In this document: positions 26,990 to 40,438 of the stretch, piece by piece
How positions within the stretch are numbered: the stretch's first letter is position 1
Layout of the letters: each line of letters starts with the position of its first letter
DNA from: Anisakis pegreffii
Lineage: Eukaryota; Nematoda; Chromadorea; Rhabditida; Anisakidae
NCBI GenBank assembly: GCA_035041965.1
Contig: JAPYMA010003057.1
Location: 3,393 to 67,392, forward strand
DNA length: 64,000 bases
Direction: 5' to 3'
The notes under the pieces: model-generated
Told to the model about the DNA's origin: nothing
The model's input: only the letters and a program-made list of their open reading frames with translations
The model's database searches: none
Translations under genes and position numbers: made by a program

Positions 26990-27760
26990 CTTTTTTTTTC
27001 CTATAATATTCTAATTTTTCACTATTTCTTAACAACATTTCGAATTTTCACTATCCTTCTGCAACGTCCTGAATTCTCCGAATTTGCTTTACAATATCTT
27101 GAAATTTCGCTATTTTTTTCGAGCATCTAAACTATTTTTAAAAAATGTTTAGAATTTTCACATTTTTTGGAATAGACTGAATTCTTCCTATTTTTTCAGA
27201 ATATCTTGAATTTTCGCATTTTTTTGAGCCTCTCGAATTTTCACTATTTTTTCACAACATCTCGAATTTTTGCAGTTTTTTACAAGATTTTGAACTTTCG
27301 CTTCTATTTTTAAAAATCATGATTTTTCACTTTTTTCCAGATTGTCTTAAATTTTCACTTCTTTTCTCAGAATATCTTGAATTTTCACTGTTTGTTCGCA
27401 ATATCCTGAACTTTCGCATTTTTCTCATAATATGCGAATTTTAACAAATTTTCACGATAACCTGATCTTTCACCATTGTTTCAGAGTATCGTGAATTTTC
27501 ATAATTTTCATGGAAAATCTTGAATTTTCGCAGTTTTCTTCGAATATCGTCATTCGTCACTACTTTTTTAAAATAATTACTCACAATTCTTTCTGATTCT
27601 CTTGAATATTCACTACTTTTTCTCAATATCCCGAATTTTCACGATTTTTTCAGATTACCCGGATTTTAACTATGTTTCAACGATATCCTGAATTTTCACT
27701 ACTTTTTCAAAATATTCGTCGTTTTTCACCATTTCCCCACCAAACAATTTTCCACTTTTT
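26990..27760. repeat. Diverged minisatellite, TTTTTTCAGAATATCTTGAATTTTCAC unit
   Basis: About twenty imperfect tandem copies of a unit of roughly 33-40 bases. The core AATATC(T/C)TGAATTTTC(A/G)C is followed by a T-run, often ending in CAG. Individual copies are clear at 27195, 27370, 27480 and 27680. Many units imitate a nematode 3' splice site. Confidence 0.8.
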
Positions 27761-28054
27761 TTCACAAACTTTCAACATGTTGGTTCATCATAATTATCGC
27801 TCTTCTATTTTTCCCTAAAATTATCCATTATAATTCCCTCGTCGCTGCCATTATTCTATCCTTTCATTGATGAATCCAGAAAAACTTCTTCCAAAACAAT
27901 TATTTCAATTGAAAGTTTTTTTCAAAAAAAAAACAACAATCAATCCGTTCCATAAATTCTTTCGTTTATTCATTTCTCTCGCTGAATCTCCTCTTTTATC
28001 TCATTTCACTATCGACGTCATTACTTTCGACTGTATTCAAAGTTTTCCTTACAG

Positions 28055-28230
28055 GTCATCGAAGTTTGCAATCGATTAAGAAAAGGCGAAATGGAATGGG
28101 GTACTCAGTGTGGTTATATCATTATTTCTTCATGAACAAACAACAGCAAAAAATTGTTCGTGAAATGAATGTGGAATTACCGTCGCGATATCGATTCGAT
28201 GACGTGCATCCAAATGAGCATGGCAGATGA
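28055..28230 (+). other. Candidate terminal exon, unrecognised
   Basis: After CCTTACAG, a 58-codon frame ends in TGA (28228-28230) with KKRRNGMGYSVWLYHYFF and ELPSRYRFDDVHPNEHGR. It could be an alternative 3' exon of the kinase gene upstream or of another gene. The start phase (two bases) does not match the preceding resolved exon. Confidence 0.3.
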
Positions 28231-28995
28231 GAATGGGAAAGATATGCAGACACATTTCAATGCACAAATATCGGTGAATTGTTCAGTGTCGTCATTTCGT
28301 CAGATGTTTTTGCTTGATGTGTCGTGTTTTCATTAATTGTTTTGCGAATGAAATCGCAGTCCGAATATCACTCTCGCCATCGTCTCATTCTCAACGCATC
28401 ATTCCAACCGCGATATCACATTTCTGTCTTTTTGTCGTTAACTCAACGACAACTCCATCACTCTCATATACATCCCAATACGCACATCCCACACATATTT
28501 TTGTTACCATTCATTTGCGGAACATTTTCAAACTTTATTCTATCAAAAAAAACGAATTTCAGAGATTTTATTCACTATTACAGTAATAAATCCACAAAAA
28601 ATAAACAATTTACAAAGAAATCCAAAAAAGAAATAAACACTCCAATATCATCAGGTCACACCAAAAAATCTCAGATAAAAACAAGAGGTAACACAGATGA
28701 AAAAGTAGATGAAAATACAAAGAAAATGCTTTCGATCATTACAAAGTCAAAGAAAAAACCGAAAAAAAAACATGACGAGGCATTATTAGACACATTCTGA
28801 AACAACGCATAAAACATCACTGAGCAGACACTACAAGACAGCGAAAGAGTACCATAAACCGGGTTTAATATGAAGAGAGTTGGAAAGAAAAAAGCACCCC
28901 TCTCATACAACTCATCGTAATCAAATTACAAAATTACCAGTAATAATATCAATAATAATAAAAACACTAAAAATATATAATAATAATCCCATCAA
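28231..28995. other. Low-complexity intergenic stretch
   Basis: A 158-codon plus frame (28324-28800) becomes very Lys/Asn/Ser-rich toward its end and lacks recognisable content. It follows base composition rather than gene structure. The poly(A) region of the HIG1 gene on the other strand should lie near 28900-28990. Confidence 0.4.
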
Positions 28996-30053
28996 CTAGT
29001 CCTCTTCTCTTGTATAAGTAGCTCCAAAGAAGGTGACCCCAGCGACCAGCGCGGTTACGGTAAAGAACTGAGCCATGATACGGTATCTGTAAATCACTTA
29101 TCGTTAAACTGTACGTTCACAGAATTACGATAAATTTACTCAAATTGCGTTGAATCTACGCTATTGTCCCAAACGCACCTCGAAAATACTCCTCAAAAAC
29201 TTGTTAGATTAGACTCAACAATAACACTGGATATCACCAAATCATAACCATAACAGAACACAATAAGAATACGTAATAACAATAATAATAAATAACCAAA
29301 ACAAAACATAATAATAACACTAATAATAGAAACAAACAAACCAACCGCATATATTTCTGCGCTCCGAGCTTATCGCCGAGGAACGACGACCTCATCATGC
29401 CGAGCAGTGCCAACGCAGTCAGTCCCATGCCGAGCACCACTCCCGGATTGCCCATTGCGTGCTGCACCACACCCCCTCCGGCCGATCCACTCGTCTTTTT
29501 GCCACTCTTATAACCGATATCCGCCGGTATCGCTGGGATCTGCAAAATTCCGTCAGAAATTCAAATTCCCCGTCTCGCAGCCATTTTTTGCACTACTGTA
29601 ATCCGCAAACCCTCACTCAATATTCTTCAGCTTTTTCATTAAATTTACGCCGACTCTTCTGAGATTCAGAATTCCTTTCAAACTAAAAATCATAAAACTA
29701 AAAAAATTCCAAAATCCACATGAAAATTTTCTTTAATTAAAAAATTTCTTGAATTCCACTGCGTTTCACTTACATTGCCATATTTCTCGCTCGCATTCAG
29801 GGATTTCTCAGTGTCCAAGTGGGCGCGTTTCCAGTCCTGAAAATCAAAAGATATAAAACAAAATTCACATGACGCCTCAATTCCCATGGAATCCCACTAA
29901 CTCCCACGATTCTCCTCCTGACACCCCAAACTACCCACCCTCGGGGCAAATTACCCCCAGGAGTAATTTATCCCCTCTCCTCTACAAAAACCCTGAGCTA
30001 ACCTTTTCATGAACATTCGTCACTTGCATTAGAGCTCTTCTGAAAAAACCCAT
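28996..30053 (-). CDS. HIG1-domain mitochondrial protein
   Basis: Four minus-strand exons in phase: 30003-30053, 29774-29836, 29346-29539, 28996-29086, giving 132 residues. The N-terminal third is charged (MGFFRRALMQV; DWKRAHLDTEKSLNASEKYG) and could act as targeting sequence. The HIG1 domain covers about residues 65-125, with two hydrophobic helices (NPGVVLGMGLTALALLGMM and FFTVTALVAGVTFFGATY) joined by a basic loop (LGDKLGAQKYMRYRIMAQ), a family hallmark. The last residues are YTREED. HIGD1/2-type proteins sit in the inner mitochondrial membrane and help assemble or tune complexes III and IV. Which subtype this is cannot be decided here. Splice sites are canonical. Confidence 0.88.
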
Positions 30054-30514
30054 AGTGCTTTGGAACTTTAATATATTCGATGACTTTGTTTGATTGGCTG
30101 AAAATTAAGACAATTCAGTTTTTACTGATTCGAGTTGAATTACACAGAGACCGAATTGAAAGTCAGTACAAATATGACACATTCCGGTGCTTTCACGATA
30201 CCTTAAATTCAGATTTGTCGTCAACAATCCAAAAATTTTCTTATTTTAAACGTTCATCACAAGATTTGTTGAAACAGCAATAATAATAATAAGAATAATA
30301 ATATTTCCTATGTGTGCGCGTGAAGTAATGCGTAGTTATCTAAGCACATGCGCGCGTGTGGCACCTGATATCAGCAACAGTGCCATAATAATAACAACGA
30401 CTAATTTCTAACGCACAACCTAGTCAACAATCAGAGTTACTCTATTCACTCACTATTACGAACACATTCCATTGACTTCAACCCGTTATGAAGTGTACAA
30501 CCCCGTAAAATGAT

Positions 30515-30872
30515 TTTACCAACCTAATCAACAATCACAGTTACTCTATACACTATTACGAACACATTCTATTAAAATTTAACTCATACTTGATCATCCA
30601 ACTCCGTGGAATTATTTTTTCGAGACAGTTCAATGTCTAGATTTAACAGTTATTCGTGTGACCTTTCATCATCTGCCCGATTGAATTGTTCAGTCACCAG
30701 CTCATTGCTTACATCTTACATCGTTGTATGCTATACATTTATATTGCTGTGAATTCATAGCTTGCGGACGACTGTAAACATTTCTTGCTGTGCTCTAACT
30801 GCACTACACATTCAAGTGCAAATTTGAACGAATGAAATGCCGTTTTGATTTTACCAACCTAAAATACAAGTT
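30515..30872. repeat. Dispersed repeat copy A2
   Basis: Partner of 20790-21145, about 95% identical. A short extra copy of its first part (GATTTTACCAACCTAAT...CAGTTACTCTAT) immediately precedes it at about 30418-30530, a small tandem duplication at the 5' end. High identity suggests recent mobility. Confidence 0.8.
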
Positions 30873-31155
30873 TACCCCTAAAGGCTCTTAATAAGTTCAA
30901 CAGCCCAATGTAAGAATTTTCAAAAAATATTATTTTTGTCAAATATTTATAAATCGATTCCTCGACAACACCGATCAAAACGGGAAGATCGGAACGAGGA
31001 CAAACTTGCTTTAGTGATGGCAACCACTGTTTGGTGTAATAAAAACAGATGCAAGCAACTCACTGCTAAAAAACCCAAAATTACCCGACTACTTAAAAAA
31101 CAAAATAACAAATCAATTTCCGATTAATGAGCAACTCAGTTCAAAGCTTAGCGCT

Positions 31156-31681
31156 CGTCAGATGCGAATCTAATAAAGTTCGTTCGAAACTACTCGGTTC
31201 GAAGTGGAGAATTGCAGCAGCTGTTTACTTTTCGATGGAGAAACCATTCACTGAAGAAACATCGTGATTGATCTGAAAGAAATAGAGGATGCTTTGGGGC
31301 AGGAAATGATTCCATTGCATTCAACCAAAGGCCAAGAAATGATGGGGGATAATTGCTTGCAGTAAATATAATATCACACCGAAATTTCGTCTATGCACTA
31401 GTTATACGAGGGAATTGATCACTGAACCAAAATCAGTGGATCAAATGAAATCAATCATAAATTCAAAACATTTTCAGTATCATTCGCTACGAATATCGAA
31501 TGACATAAGCACAAATTTCATGCGTTACTGGTCGTTTGATTTGTTCCGTCTATTGGTTGATATTCAATCAGTCATTGATGAGAGCAATTTGTTCGGTGTA
31601 GACGTCGTACTGGTTACCATGGAGAAAGAAATGCTTAACGCAAAACAAGGCCACATGCATGACAATAATATTAGTGTGTGA
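31156..31681 (+). other. Coding-like frames upstream of IFT88, unrecognised
   Basis: Three successive plus-strand frames look protein-like: SKLLGSKWRIAAAVYFSMEK (about 31180-31260), IVIDLKEIEDALGQEMIPLH (31258-31340), and FMRYWSFDLFRLLVDIQSVI with VVLVTMEKEM (31500-31650, stop 31679-31681). I could not join them in one phase. They may be the 3' end of a gene just upstream of IFT88, which starts 86 bases later. Confidence 0.3.
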
Positions 31682-31766
31682 TGGCTTAAAACACTCGAAT
31701 TTAGAGGTTTCCAGCAGAGTTTAATTCAGAATCACTTCAGTTCCGAGTCGCTTGCTTCATTGGGTT

Positions 31767-34700
31767 ATGGAGAACCGTTATGAGGGCTTCAACGACTACG
31801 ATCATGCCTACGACCCACAGGTATATAGTTACGTTGGTAATATTATGAGACGGACGTCTGCGGTGATTTCCGAGTGACATTCAATGGAATGGTTTGTGAG
31901 AAAAGTAATTCAAACCATCGAATGCACAACTGAAACTGATTTCAGAATGTTTTCGGTGATAAAGTTTTCCAACAAGCTGTTGCACGATCGAGTCATGGAC
32001 GAAGGCCGGTAAGTTTGCTCTCTGCAACTGCAGGAAATTTTTGCGTTGGTAATATTATAATCAATTATTCCCATATCACTCGATGGCCAGTTCAGGATAT
32101 GTCATGAATTCAGTTTGTTCAACGAACCAGCAATGTGATGTCAAGCAACTTATCAATTAGGCCTTACATTCTCGAGTCGCATCCCTCAAAGAGTTTCAAA
32201 CGGAATTTCACTTCAGTTTCATCGCAAGAGATTTACTTTAAAAATTTTCGGGCCGCATTCGATGTTTTGACAATTATAGAGCTGGACTTCTGGAAGCACA
32301 CTGACTGCGAAAACTGATGTTTGACTGAGTTTGTATCCATCCATCCACATAATACCGTATCCAACATCGTGTAATTTCAGTGAATTACTCAAATATACAT
32401 ATTTCAGCGGAGTTCTATGCTACGTGCTCCATCGGTCGCCCAACGTCTATCAAGTGCGTCAACACGCTTGAATACAGCCAGTCCAAATTTGAGGAGGCTA
32501 GGAACGGCTTCCAGTAACGCCACTATGATGCGATCGTCTGTATCTACTCGAATTGGTCTAGATGCCGCCACGTCACGTCCAATGACTGCCGTTCATGCGG
32601 CTGGCTATTCATCAGTCAATGGTGCGTCCTTCAAATCATATCTTTAATTTCAGTCTCATAAAATGCCATTGTTTGTCACCAATTGATCACTGTAGGTATT
32701 GTTGTAGTGAACACGAAGATGATTTGTATGTCAGGAGTCGCAAAACTGCCGCTTTTAAATGCTATATACTCAATGAAATTAGTGTTTGTTGTGCATTGCA
32801 AAGAAATTCAAGATCACCAATCCTCACTGCACTATTGCATACGTAATAATCAACTGTTCGAATTTCAGAAATATCAAAAAAATTTGATTTGCGTACAATT
32901 CTTCAGTCTGCCTTCAGTTTCAGGAAACACATTCGATCCAATGAAGGCGACCGTTAGTGAGAAAAGTAGTGGTGATAACAATGAGGAGAAATGTCGTCAG
33001 TTGGAGAAGAAAGTGAATGATTTGTTGAAGGAGAGCATATTCGCATGGGAGAAGCGAGATATGAAATTGGTCAGCGAGTATTTTGAATTGTTCTCGCCTA
33101 TACGTCTGCTTCCTTCTATTCGAACTGAAATTTTGGCTTGGAATGAATTTATAGTGAAAAATGAGCAAACATGAGTGAGATTCATTCAGATGCATCCGCT
33201 ATCTGAACATTAAAGTTTGATCACCTGATATCATGCTTCTATTCCAGTCCAAATTGTTAGAAATTCATTGATACGTTTAAATTGCATTCTCTACTGACTG
33301 TGAATAAGACGGTGGTGATATTGTGTGTGGAAACCATGGTCGTACATCATTAACAAATTTTAGGCTCTCGATAAGGCAAAGGAAGCGGGTCGTAAAGAGC
33401 GAGCTGCAGTAAAGATGCGTGAACAACTCTCAGTGGTTGAGCAGCTCAATTTGGATTTGACATTCACAGTTCTTTTCAATTTAGCTCATCAGGTAACAGG
33501 CACTGATTCTACGCAGCGAATTCTCCAAAATTCTTCTCCTAAATACTCTTTTAGAGCCATCGCTGACTGTGAACTAATATTGCATCATTAATGACTTATT
33601 GTTAGATGTGCACATAACAAGCGATCAGAAAAATGCTTGACGTAGATCATTGGAATATAAAATGTTCAATGCTATTTATGTATGAGCATAGCGATGGTTT
33701 CATCAGTTTTACATCAAATGAATATTCTGAAAGAATGTTATGTGGATACAAGCATAAAACTATGAAATGTCACTATATTCAATGATTGATTTGCAGTACA
33801 TGGCAAATGATTTATTAACGGAAGCACTGAATACGTATCAAGTGATTGTCAAAAATAAAATGTTCGCAAATTCGGGTCGTTTGAAAGTGAATATTGGGAA
33901 TATTTATTTCAAGAAGAAGGACTATAAAAAAGCAATCAAATATTACCGTATGGCACTTGATCAAGTACCAAATGTGCAAAAGGATACGAGGTTACCAGGA
34001 ATTTTCGTGTCTGATTGTTGAAGTTTAAGAGCATCGAGGAGCTGAATCAAATTTTGAAGTAGAATCAGCAGAATCTGCGGATTTTAGGATAAAAATCTTG
34101 AACAACATTGGTGTTGCGTTCATTAAATGTGGTGAATACGATGAAGCCGAAAGTACATTCGAGCATTGCATGGACGAGAAGGGCGATTACGGCACTGCTT
34201 TAAATCTGATTTTGACTGCGTACTGCGTCGAGGATGTGGATAAAATGAAAGACGCCTTTCAGCGACTGGTGGATATTCCACTGTTGTTCGATGATGAACC
34301 CAAATATATGGTAAATTTTGAAGTGATTTCATACCTATGTTAAGTGCGGAACCAATATGATTTCCAACCAACTCATTGTATCTCTATGTTAAGTGCGGAA
34401 TCTTACAATAGTTTATATTATCGGTTGAAATCACGGGGATCAATTTGGAAGTTTGAGGTGTATCGTATTGTTTGCGCAATCATAAATCACTCAAAATACC
34501 TCTTATTTCTCTCGTTTTTTAACGAAATTATTGATGAATCAGTTTGGTAGCTGAGAAAAAAATAACTTAGAATAGATCCGGATGAGTTCAATTCTGCGAT
34601 TTACTGATGATAAATCACAGGATCAACAAGATTTTCTACTCGCGCAAGCGATCAGCAACGATTCACTGAAACAATGGGAAAGACAACGTCGACAAACTGC

Positions 34701-37700
34701 AGAAAGAACCATTTTGACAGCTGCGAAAATTATTTCATCTGCCATTGCAACAACGTTAGTAGTAGCGAATTTGGAATGTTATAGGTGAATGAAGTATCTG
34801 GATGTGCTTTCTGAGGAACAGTTGGTGTAGTAAGTGAATTAAGAAGTAGCTTCCTCAGAAGCAGTTGACAAATTTGTGTCAAATTTAGTTTGCCAGATAA
34901 GATTTAGTTATGCCGAAGGGTATGCGTGGTGTGTGGAAGCGATTAAACAATCCGTGTACGCACCTCTTGCAATGGAACTCGAAATGAACAAAGCCATCGA
35001 GTTGTTACGTCAGGGTGATCTCACTGCTGCACAACAGGTCACATCCACTATTCTCGCGTTCATTTCTCATTTTTGACTGTGCACAATCATGTTCCTTTCG
35101 AATCAGACCTTCTCAAAATATCACTGTAACAAGATAAATCTCTTGAGTCGAGCCTGAAAGTGCTTGAATAGAAGTTGAATGGAAGTGTGTTCTTAATGAG
35201 TCTATCATCACGTATTCAGCTTCTTTTCGTGAAATTTTTTCTACCACTATATCTGACAGAAAATGATTTCAGTTGCAACTCTCGTGAGAATTTCCTCTCG
35301 TGAACATTCCATAATTTAAGGTTCTACTCGTTTTCAACAACAACGACAACAAAGTGGCTGGTGCGGCGGCAAATAATCTTGCTCTTCTCAATTTATTGGT
35401 ATTTCGATGAGAATGTTTTTGAATTTTGAGCATTTCATTGAAAATTTCAGCATTTTGTTCCCGTCAAACGATAATCCATTTACATTTATGATCGTTCACA
35501 TCACTCTTCATTTGTAAACTTACGATTTTCAAGTCTATAACTTAACTTGTTCTCATCCAGAGTATTCCTGCTTCACGCTGTTTCACCTTCCCTTCATCAT
35601 CCTCGTAATCACATCATTCAATCGCGCCCTGTTGATCTTCTTGGTTCGATTCATAGTAACCGTCAGTCTGAACCTAAGCTACGGTTTTGAATGACATTTG
35701 AATGTTGCAATGAAAGCGCAGTTAGCGGTTAGCAAACGCCGAGTGATATTACCGTAAACTATTACCTCTTTTAATCGATCCAGAATTTGAACACGAACAA
35801 GGACGGACACACAGCGCTCCTGCAACACGTCTTTCCGCATTCATTTTGTAATAACACTGTTTTATATTATCGAAACACAAAGTATTCATACGATACAAGC
35901 ATACGAGGAAGGAGATCTTCCAAGTAAGATATACGAAAGCTATATTTCGTCATGCGAATCGATAGTGCATCATATCCTTGTACCTCTTATACATATACAG
36001 CTCTAGTACAGATTTAAATGTTGATTTCATATTTCACTTTGGTGTCCCTCACGAATCGTCTCTTTCGCGCTCCGTCGCGACAATGTCACCGAAGTTGCTT
36101 CTACGGGTTTCACGTGTGCTCTCCTTATGCAGTATTCCGGCGCAAAAAAACGAACTGTTCTTTATAATCCAATGAAAAATGTTCATTGCGTTCCAATGAA
36201 AAGGTTATAATGCACATTGGAATAACTTTCAGCAAGGACCATCCAAGATCGATAACGCAATTCAGTATTGCGAGCAATCGTTGAGCGTTGATCGATACAA
36301 CCCGAATGCTCTCGTTAACAGAGGCAATATATTCTTCGCAGTTGGCGATTTCGAAAAGGCTTATCAGTACTACAAAGAGGCACTCAATAACGAAGTTGGT
36401 GGTTTTCAGTACCAAGAGAACGATTCTCAGATGAACCTTACCACATCTGCTTATCAGTTCAGCTGCGATGTTTAGTGATACGGGCTCTGTAAGCATGAGC
36501 TAAATTCGAAGCTGAAAAATAGAAATCATGGTTTTCGTTTCATTACAGTGAACATAGTTTGGTTTTCTTCATTTTCAAGCAAGGTTGCTGCATGATAATT
36601 TGTGAACATGGGATAATAGCCGGCTTTGTGTCTCTAGTGATGGATTTAATTTGGACATCCAACTCATTTTCAGGCTTCATGTGTCCAAGCGCTCTACAAT
36701 ATGGGCTATGTTTGTCGTTTGCAGGGCAAACTGGAAGCTGCGTTAGATTGCTTCTACAAACTGCACAGTATTCTGCTGAATAATGTCGAAGTGCTGTGTC
36801 AACTTGCCGCAATGCGAGTTTTATCAACGTTTCATAATTCACCACACCTTCTGTTTCATATAAACAAAAAGCTTTTCAAATTTCCTCTTTCTGCCGTCTG
36901 TTCATGCAAATTCGTCATCAAACAGATTCATCGATGCAAAAAGTATGCAACGCACGAGTAAGACGTAATATGAGATAACAGTAACGCAAGAATTTACTGG
37001 TGAATACGATCAAAGTCAAATGCAATGCCAGCACATCGAAAGCATGCAGTATTGATGAATGAATTTCAGTTACGAATCACTCGAAGATACGGCTCAAGCA
37101 ATAGAACTGTACAGTCAAGCGAACAGTCTCGCACCCACCGATCCTGCGATTCTGTCGAAATTAGCGAATATCTATGATGCAGAGGGCGATAAGAGTCAGG
37201 CATTCCAGTGCCATTATGATGTGAGAATAATTTCATCATTTCATTCGCTGCTTTTCAGCGGTGACGCCAATTTTAGAAGTGTCAGTCATCAAAAATCACG
37301 TCAGTATGAAATTCTCGATCACTGCGATTGGCGAATTTCATATTTCATCAAGAGCGGAAGATATTAGCAGTTAGCACTGTTCGCTCCTAGAGGATTTCCT
37401 TACAAATCGCGGTTATCTGAGAACAAATGTCGTTTGATTGCAGAGTTATCGTTATTTCCCGTCGAATATCGCCGTTATTGAATGGCTTGGTGCCTATTAT
37501 ATCGATGCACAATTTCCTGAGAAGGCAGTCAACTACTTCGAGAAAGCTTCCATTATGGAGTACGTTTTTGACATTTTCTCAGCTAAACACTTCACATTCC
37601 GATACCAACAACCACAGATCAACCAGCATTCTTGCACATGTTTCATTCTTACTATTTTTCGATTTGTTTTGATGAGAGTGAAACATTCCATTCAGACCAA

Positions 37701-39928
37701 ATGAAATCAAATGGCAACTGATGATGGCCTCTTGTCAACGACGTTCCGGAAACTATCAGAAAGCACTCGATTTGTATCGTCAGATTCATCGACGTTTCCC
37801 AGAAAATATTGAATGTGAGTTCAATCCGGTAAAGTGTAAGCCGGTTTACGGCTTACTTTGCTCTAAGCAGTTCGCTTGGAACTTTGACCCCGGAATATTC
37901 GACAGTTTGCAATTATTGTAAATGCTTATGAGTGACATTAAGATGCGACGGAAACGGGTACAAATTTAATTGTTGCATTTGGATGGTAACCTGATTTGAT
38001 TTTATCCATCAAACGTAATCACTCAATGAGTTTATAAACGAATATATTGTGTTCATTTGCAAATTAAGGTAACCAAGGGAAACTAGAGGGTAGGTAAAAT
38101 AAAGTGGATAAAGCATCTGATGTAATTGATTCATGGGATGAGGAGTGGCGATTATTTTGGAGAGCAGAACATTTTGCAGAGGCCAAATATCTATAGATAT
38201 GGAATATGAGGGGGTGAACATTCTGGTGACGCAGTATGAATAACACGAACACTCCGAGGCAATTTCCTGCGGGCGATACTCGGAGCTAAGCTGCCTCGGG
38301 CAAACTTTCCATGCCTCGCATCAACAAAAGTTAACTTCATCGAGAGTGTGCATAAATTATCCAATCTTCATTCATTTTCTATGGATGAACTGAGTAAATT
38401 CACTAAAAGTTCATTAGTCTCTAACGATTGGTAATTATCTGATTCCAGGCTTGAAGTTCCTCGTACGAATTTGCACAGATCTGGGAATGCCTGAGGCCAA
38501 AGATTTTATTGAGAAGGTATAACGAATGATCAATGCGATCAAACTGATTATTTTCCTCACTGAACGCTTATTTCATTTAGTTTTGTTACGGATGCCCAAT
38601 TACAGTGCTCAAAAATTCTTCGTGATTCTTTTTTCGGATTGATTTGGTTGAATTTTCAATGTGTTAAAATTTATTCTTGATTTCTTCACATTCAGCTTCC
38701 TATTCCTCATTTCAGTACCGTTTTTGAAGCATTACTTTCGAAAGTGGAATGTTGAAATGCTGAGAATTATAGTACGGTTGGTAAGGGGATCACATACCCG
38801 TGAGGTCCTCTCAGAGGCGGGAGAAACGACAAAATCGGAACGATCACAGATCAATTCTACCCGTACTTGCGGTTATGGGGAGTGGAAGATCCGTCCTTGC
38901 ACTAATTTCAGAATAATCTTATAAATAAAATATTCAGTTTTGAAATCACAATACCACCATGTATTCTTCTATCATGTTGCAGTTATCAAAAGCCGAAAAA
39001 GTCCGACAGCTCCGAATGCAACGTGAAAGTGACTCAGGTCAAGGCAAGCGATCAGCTACAACTTCTGCACCGAGTGCACCACCAGCAACCTCACGTTTGT
39101 TGACTCAGAATGATTTTTTAAGGCGTTTTTCAAGGCACGACAGATCAGTTTTTATCTTCTACGTATTAAAAAAGTACGAGATAACGAACTCTGTGCAGCT
39201 TAAATTTGAATCAATCCGTTTGCCTGATTTTTAAGTTTAAATTTCTTCTTGAACTGAAGTTTGTCACTTCCTTGGATTTGTGAAACTTAGGTTAGCAGTT
39301 TTCTAATGCTGAAACATATGTGGACCTGAATATTCATCAATTTTGTTCTCTTCTGTCAGTTTGCTTTTCACTGCAACTGCAATGAGCCGTCTTAATTGGA
39401 CTGAAGTTTAATTATTCAAGATGGTCGTCCAGCTTCAAGGAGTAGCTTGAGAACGGCCAGTGCTCATATCGTATTCGATAAAGATGAACAGTACCATGCA
39501 ACACAACGCAAACTTAGTTCGTTCATGATTCATGTCCGATTATTTTATTCCATTTGTTCCGTCGAGAATCTATCTCACAGTTAAATACTGCATCGCAAAC
39601 TCTCACGAATCAACTATTCATTTGAACGTAAAATCAAAAATCCGTAAGGAAAATTGTTTGATCTTTCAAGAAAATTTCTTCGTTTATGATGATGATCACC
39701 ACTAGATGCTGCATTGAAAATGTGAACTGAATAAACGAAAGCGTTAGGCAAGTACTATTGACGTGCTGACCGAACAGTTGTTCCATTGAAGGTTCGGCTG
39801 ACTATAGCTACAAAGACCCGCTCGGTCCAGCGCCGGCTAGACCCAAAACTGGTACACGGCGACGAGAGGCGATTGTCGACGAATCGTTCGAAAACGAACA
39901 ACTTGATGATTCGCTACTCCCCGAGTGA
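31767..39928 (+). CDS. osm-5: Intraflagellar transport protein 88 (OSM-5/IFT88)
   Basis: Nineteen plus-strand exons in consistent phase: 31767-31820, 31946-32008, 32408-32621, 32924-33069, 33364-33492, 33797-33990, 34088-34310, 34621-34754, 34902-35037, 35321-35398, 36233-36394, 36674-36828, 37070-37220, 37444-37559, 37696-37814, 38449-38516, 38983-39094, 39421-39516, 39792-39928. The model gives 828 residues; mammalian IFT88 is similar. Conserved blocks: YEGFNDYDHAYDP, FQQAVARSSHGRRP, SRPMTAVHAAGYSS, LNTYQVIVKNKMFANSG, IKYYRMALDQVPNV, VDRYNPNALVNRGN, VIEWLGAYYIDAQFPEKAV and C-terminal YKDPLGPAPARPKT. The middle is TPR repeats. IFT88 is an IFT-B core subunit needed to build cilia, which nematodes have in sensory neurons. 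A possible spliced-leader acceptor (TTTAATTCAG, ends 31729) precedes the start. The exon 8 start and exon 17-18 borders are uncertain. Confidence 0.93.
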
Positions 39929-40222
39929 GCAGGAATGTGCAGTGACCTTTTTTCTTGTAAGAATCAACGGAGAAACACGCAAGGTTTTGAATGAGATAAA
40001 CTTATTGATGTATGACTTATTCTGTGCAGCGAATAATAAGAAATGGGATGTGAATGTTTGACAAAAACATAAGAAATTTATTAATTGGTTATGTACAGGT
40101 TGATTCGTTTCAAAACAATTGTGAATACTTACAATGATTCATATCAAAGAAATCTTTACAGCAGGCATTGTTGATAAGAATAAAGCAATATCATGGCAAT
40201 GTTATTTATACCCAATTCTGAC
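39929..40222. other. IFT88 downstream region
   Basis: AT-rich 3' flank up to the foldback element. Nothing else is supported. Confidence 0.4.
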
Positions 40223-40438
40223 CGTGACCGGTCAATCTGCCTAATGACGTCTTGCCTAACGACAGTTTGCCTAAAGACACATTGCCTAACGGACAGTTTG
40301 CCTAACAATAAGGAACAGTTTGCCTAGTAGGCGAAATATCCATTAAAAACTGTAAATTAAGCAAACTGTCCGTTAGGCAAATTGTCCGTTAGGCAAACTG
40401 TCGTTAGGCAAAATGTCTTTAAGCAGATTGACCGGGTA
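40223..40438. mobile_element. Foldback element built from TTAGGC-containing units, with direct flanks
   Basis: The element is an imperfect palindrome. Each arm is 3-5 tandem copies of CCGTTAGGCAAACTGT, inverted in the left arm. The ends are GGTCAATCTGCC and GGCAGATTGACC-like. An 11-base direct repeat CCAATTCTGAC flanks both sides (40212-40222 and 40439-40449), consistent with a target-site duplication. There is no coding capacity, so it is a non-autonomous foldback. A solo arm lies at 1378-1500. Confidence 0.8.

Noticed and set aside
28324..28800. 158-codon Lys-rich ORF
   Set aside because: A-rich low-complexity sequence explains the open frame; no motif or splice structure supports it.
28990..29090. 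HIG1 gene read as two separate small ORFs
   Set aside because: Splice phases join four exons cleanly, and the second helix is needed to complete the HIG1 domain.
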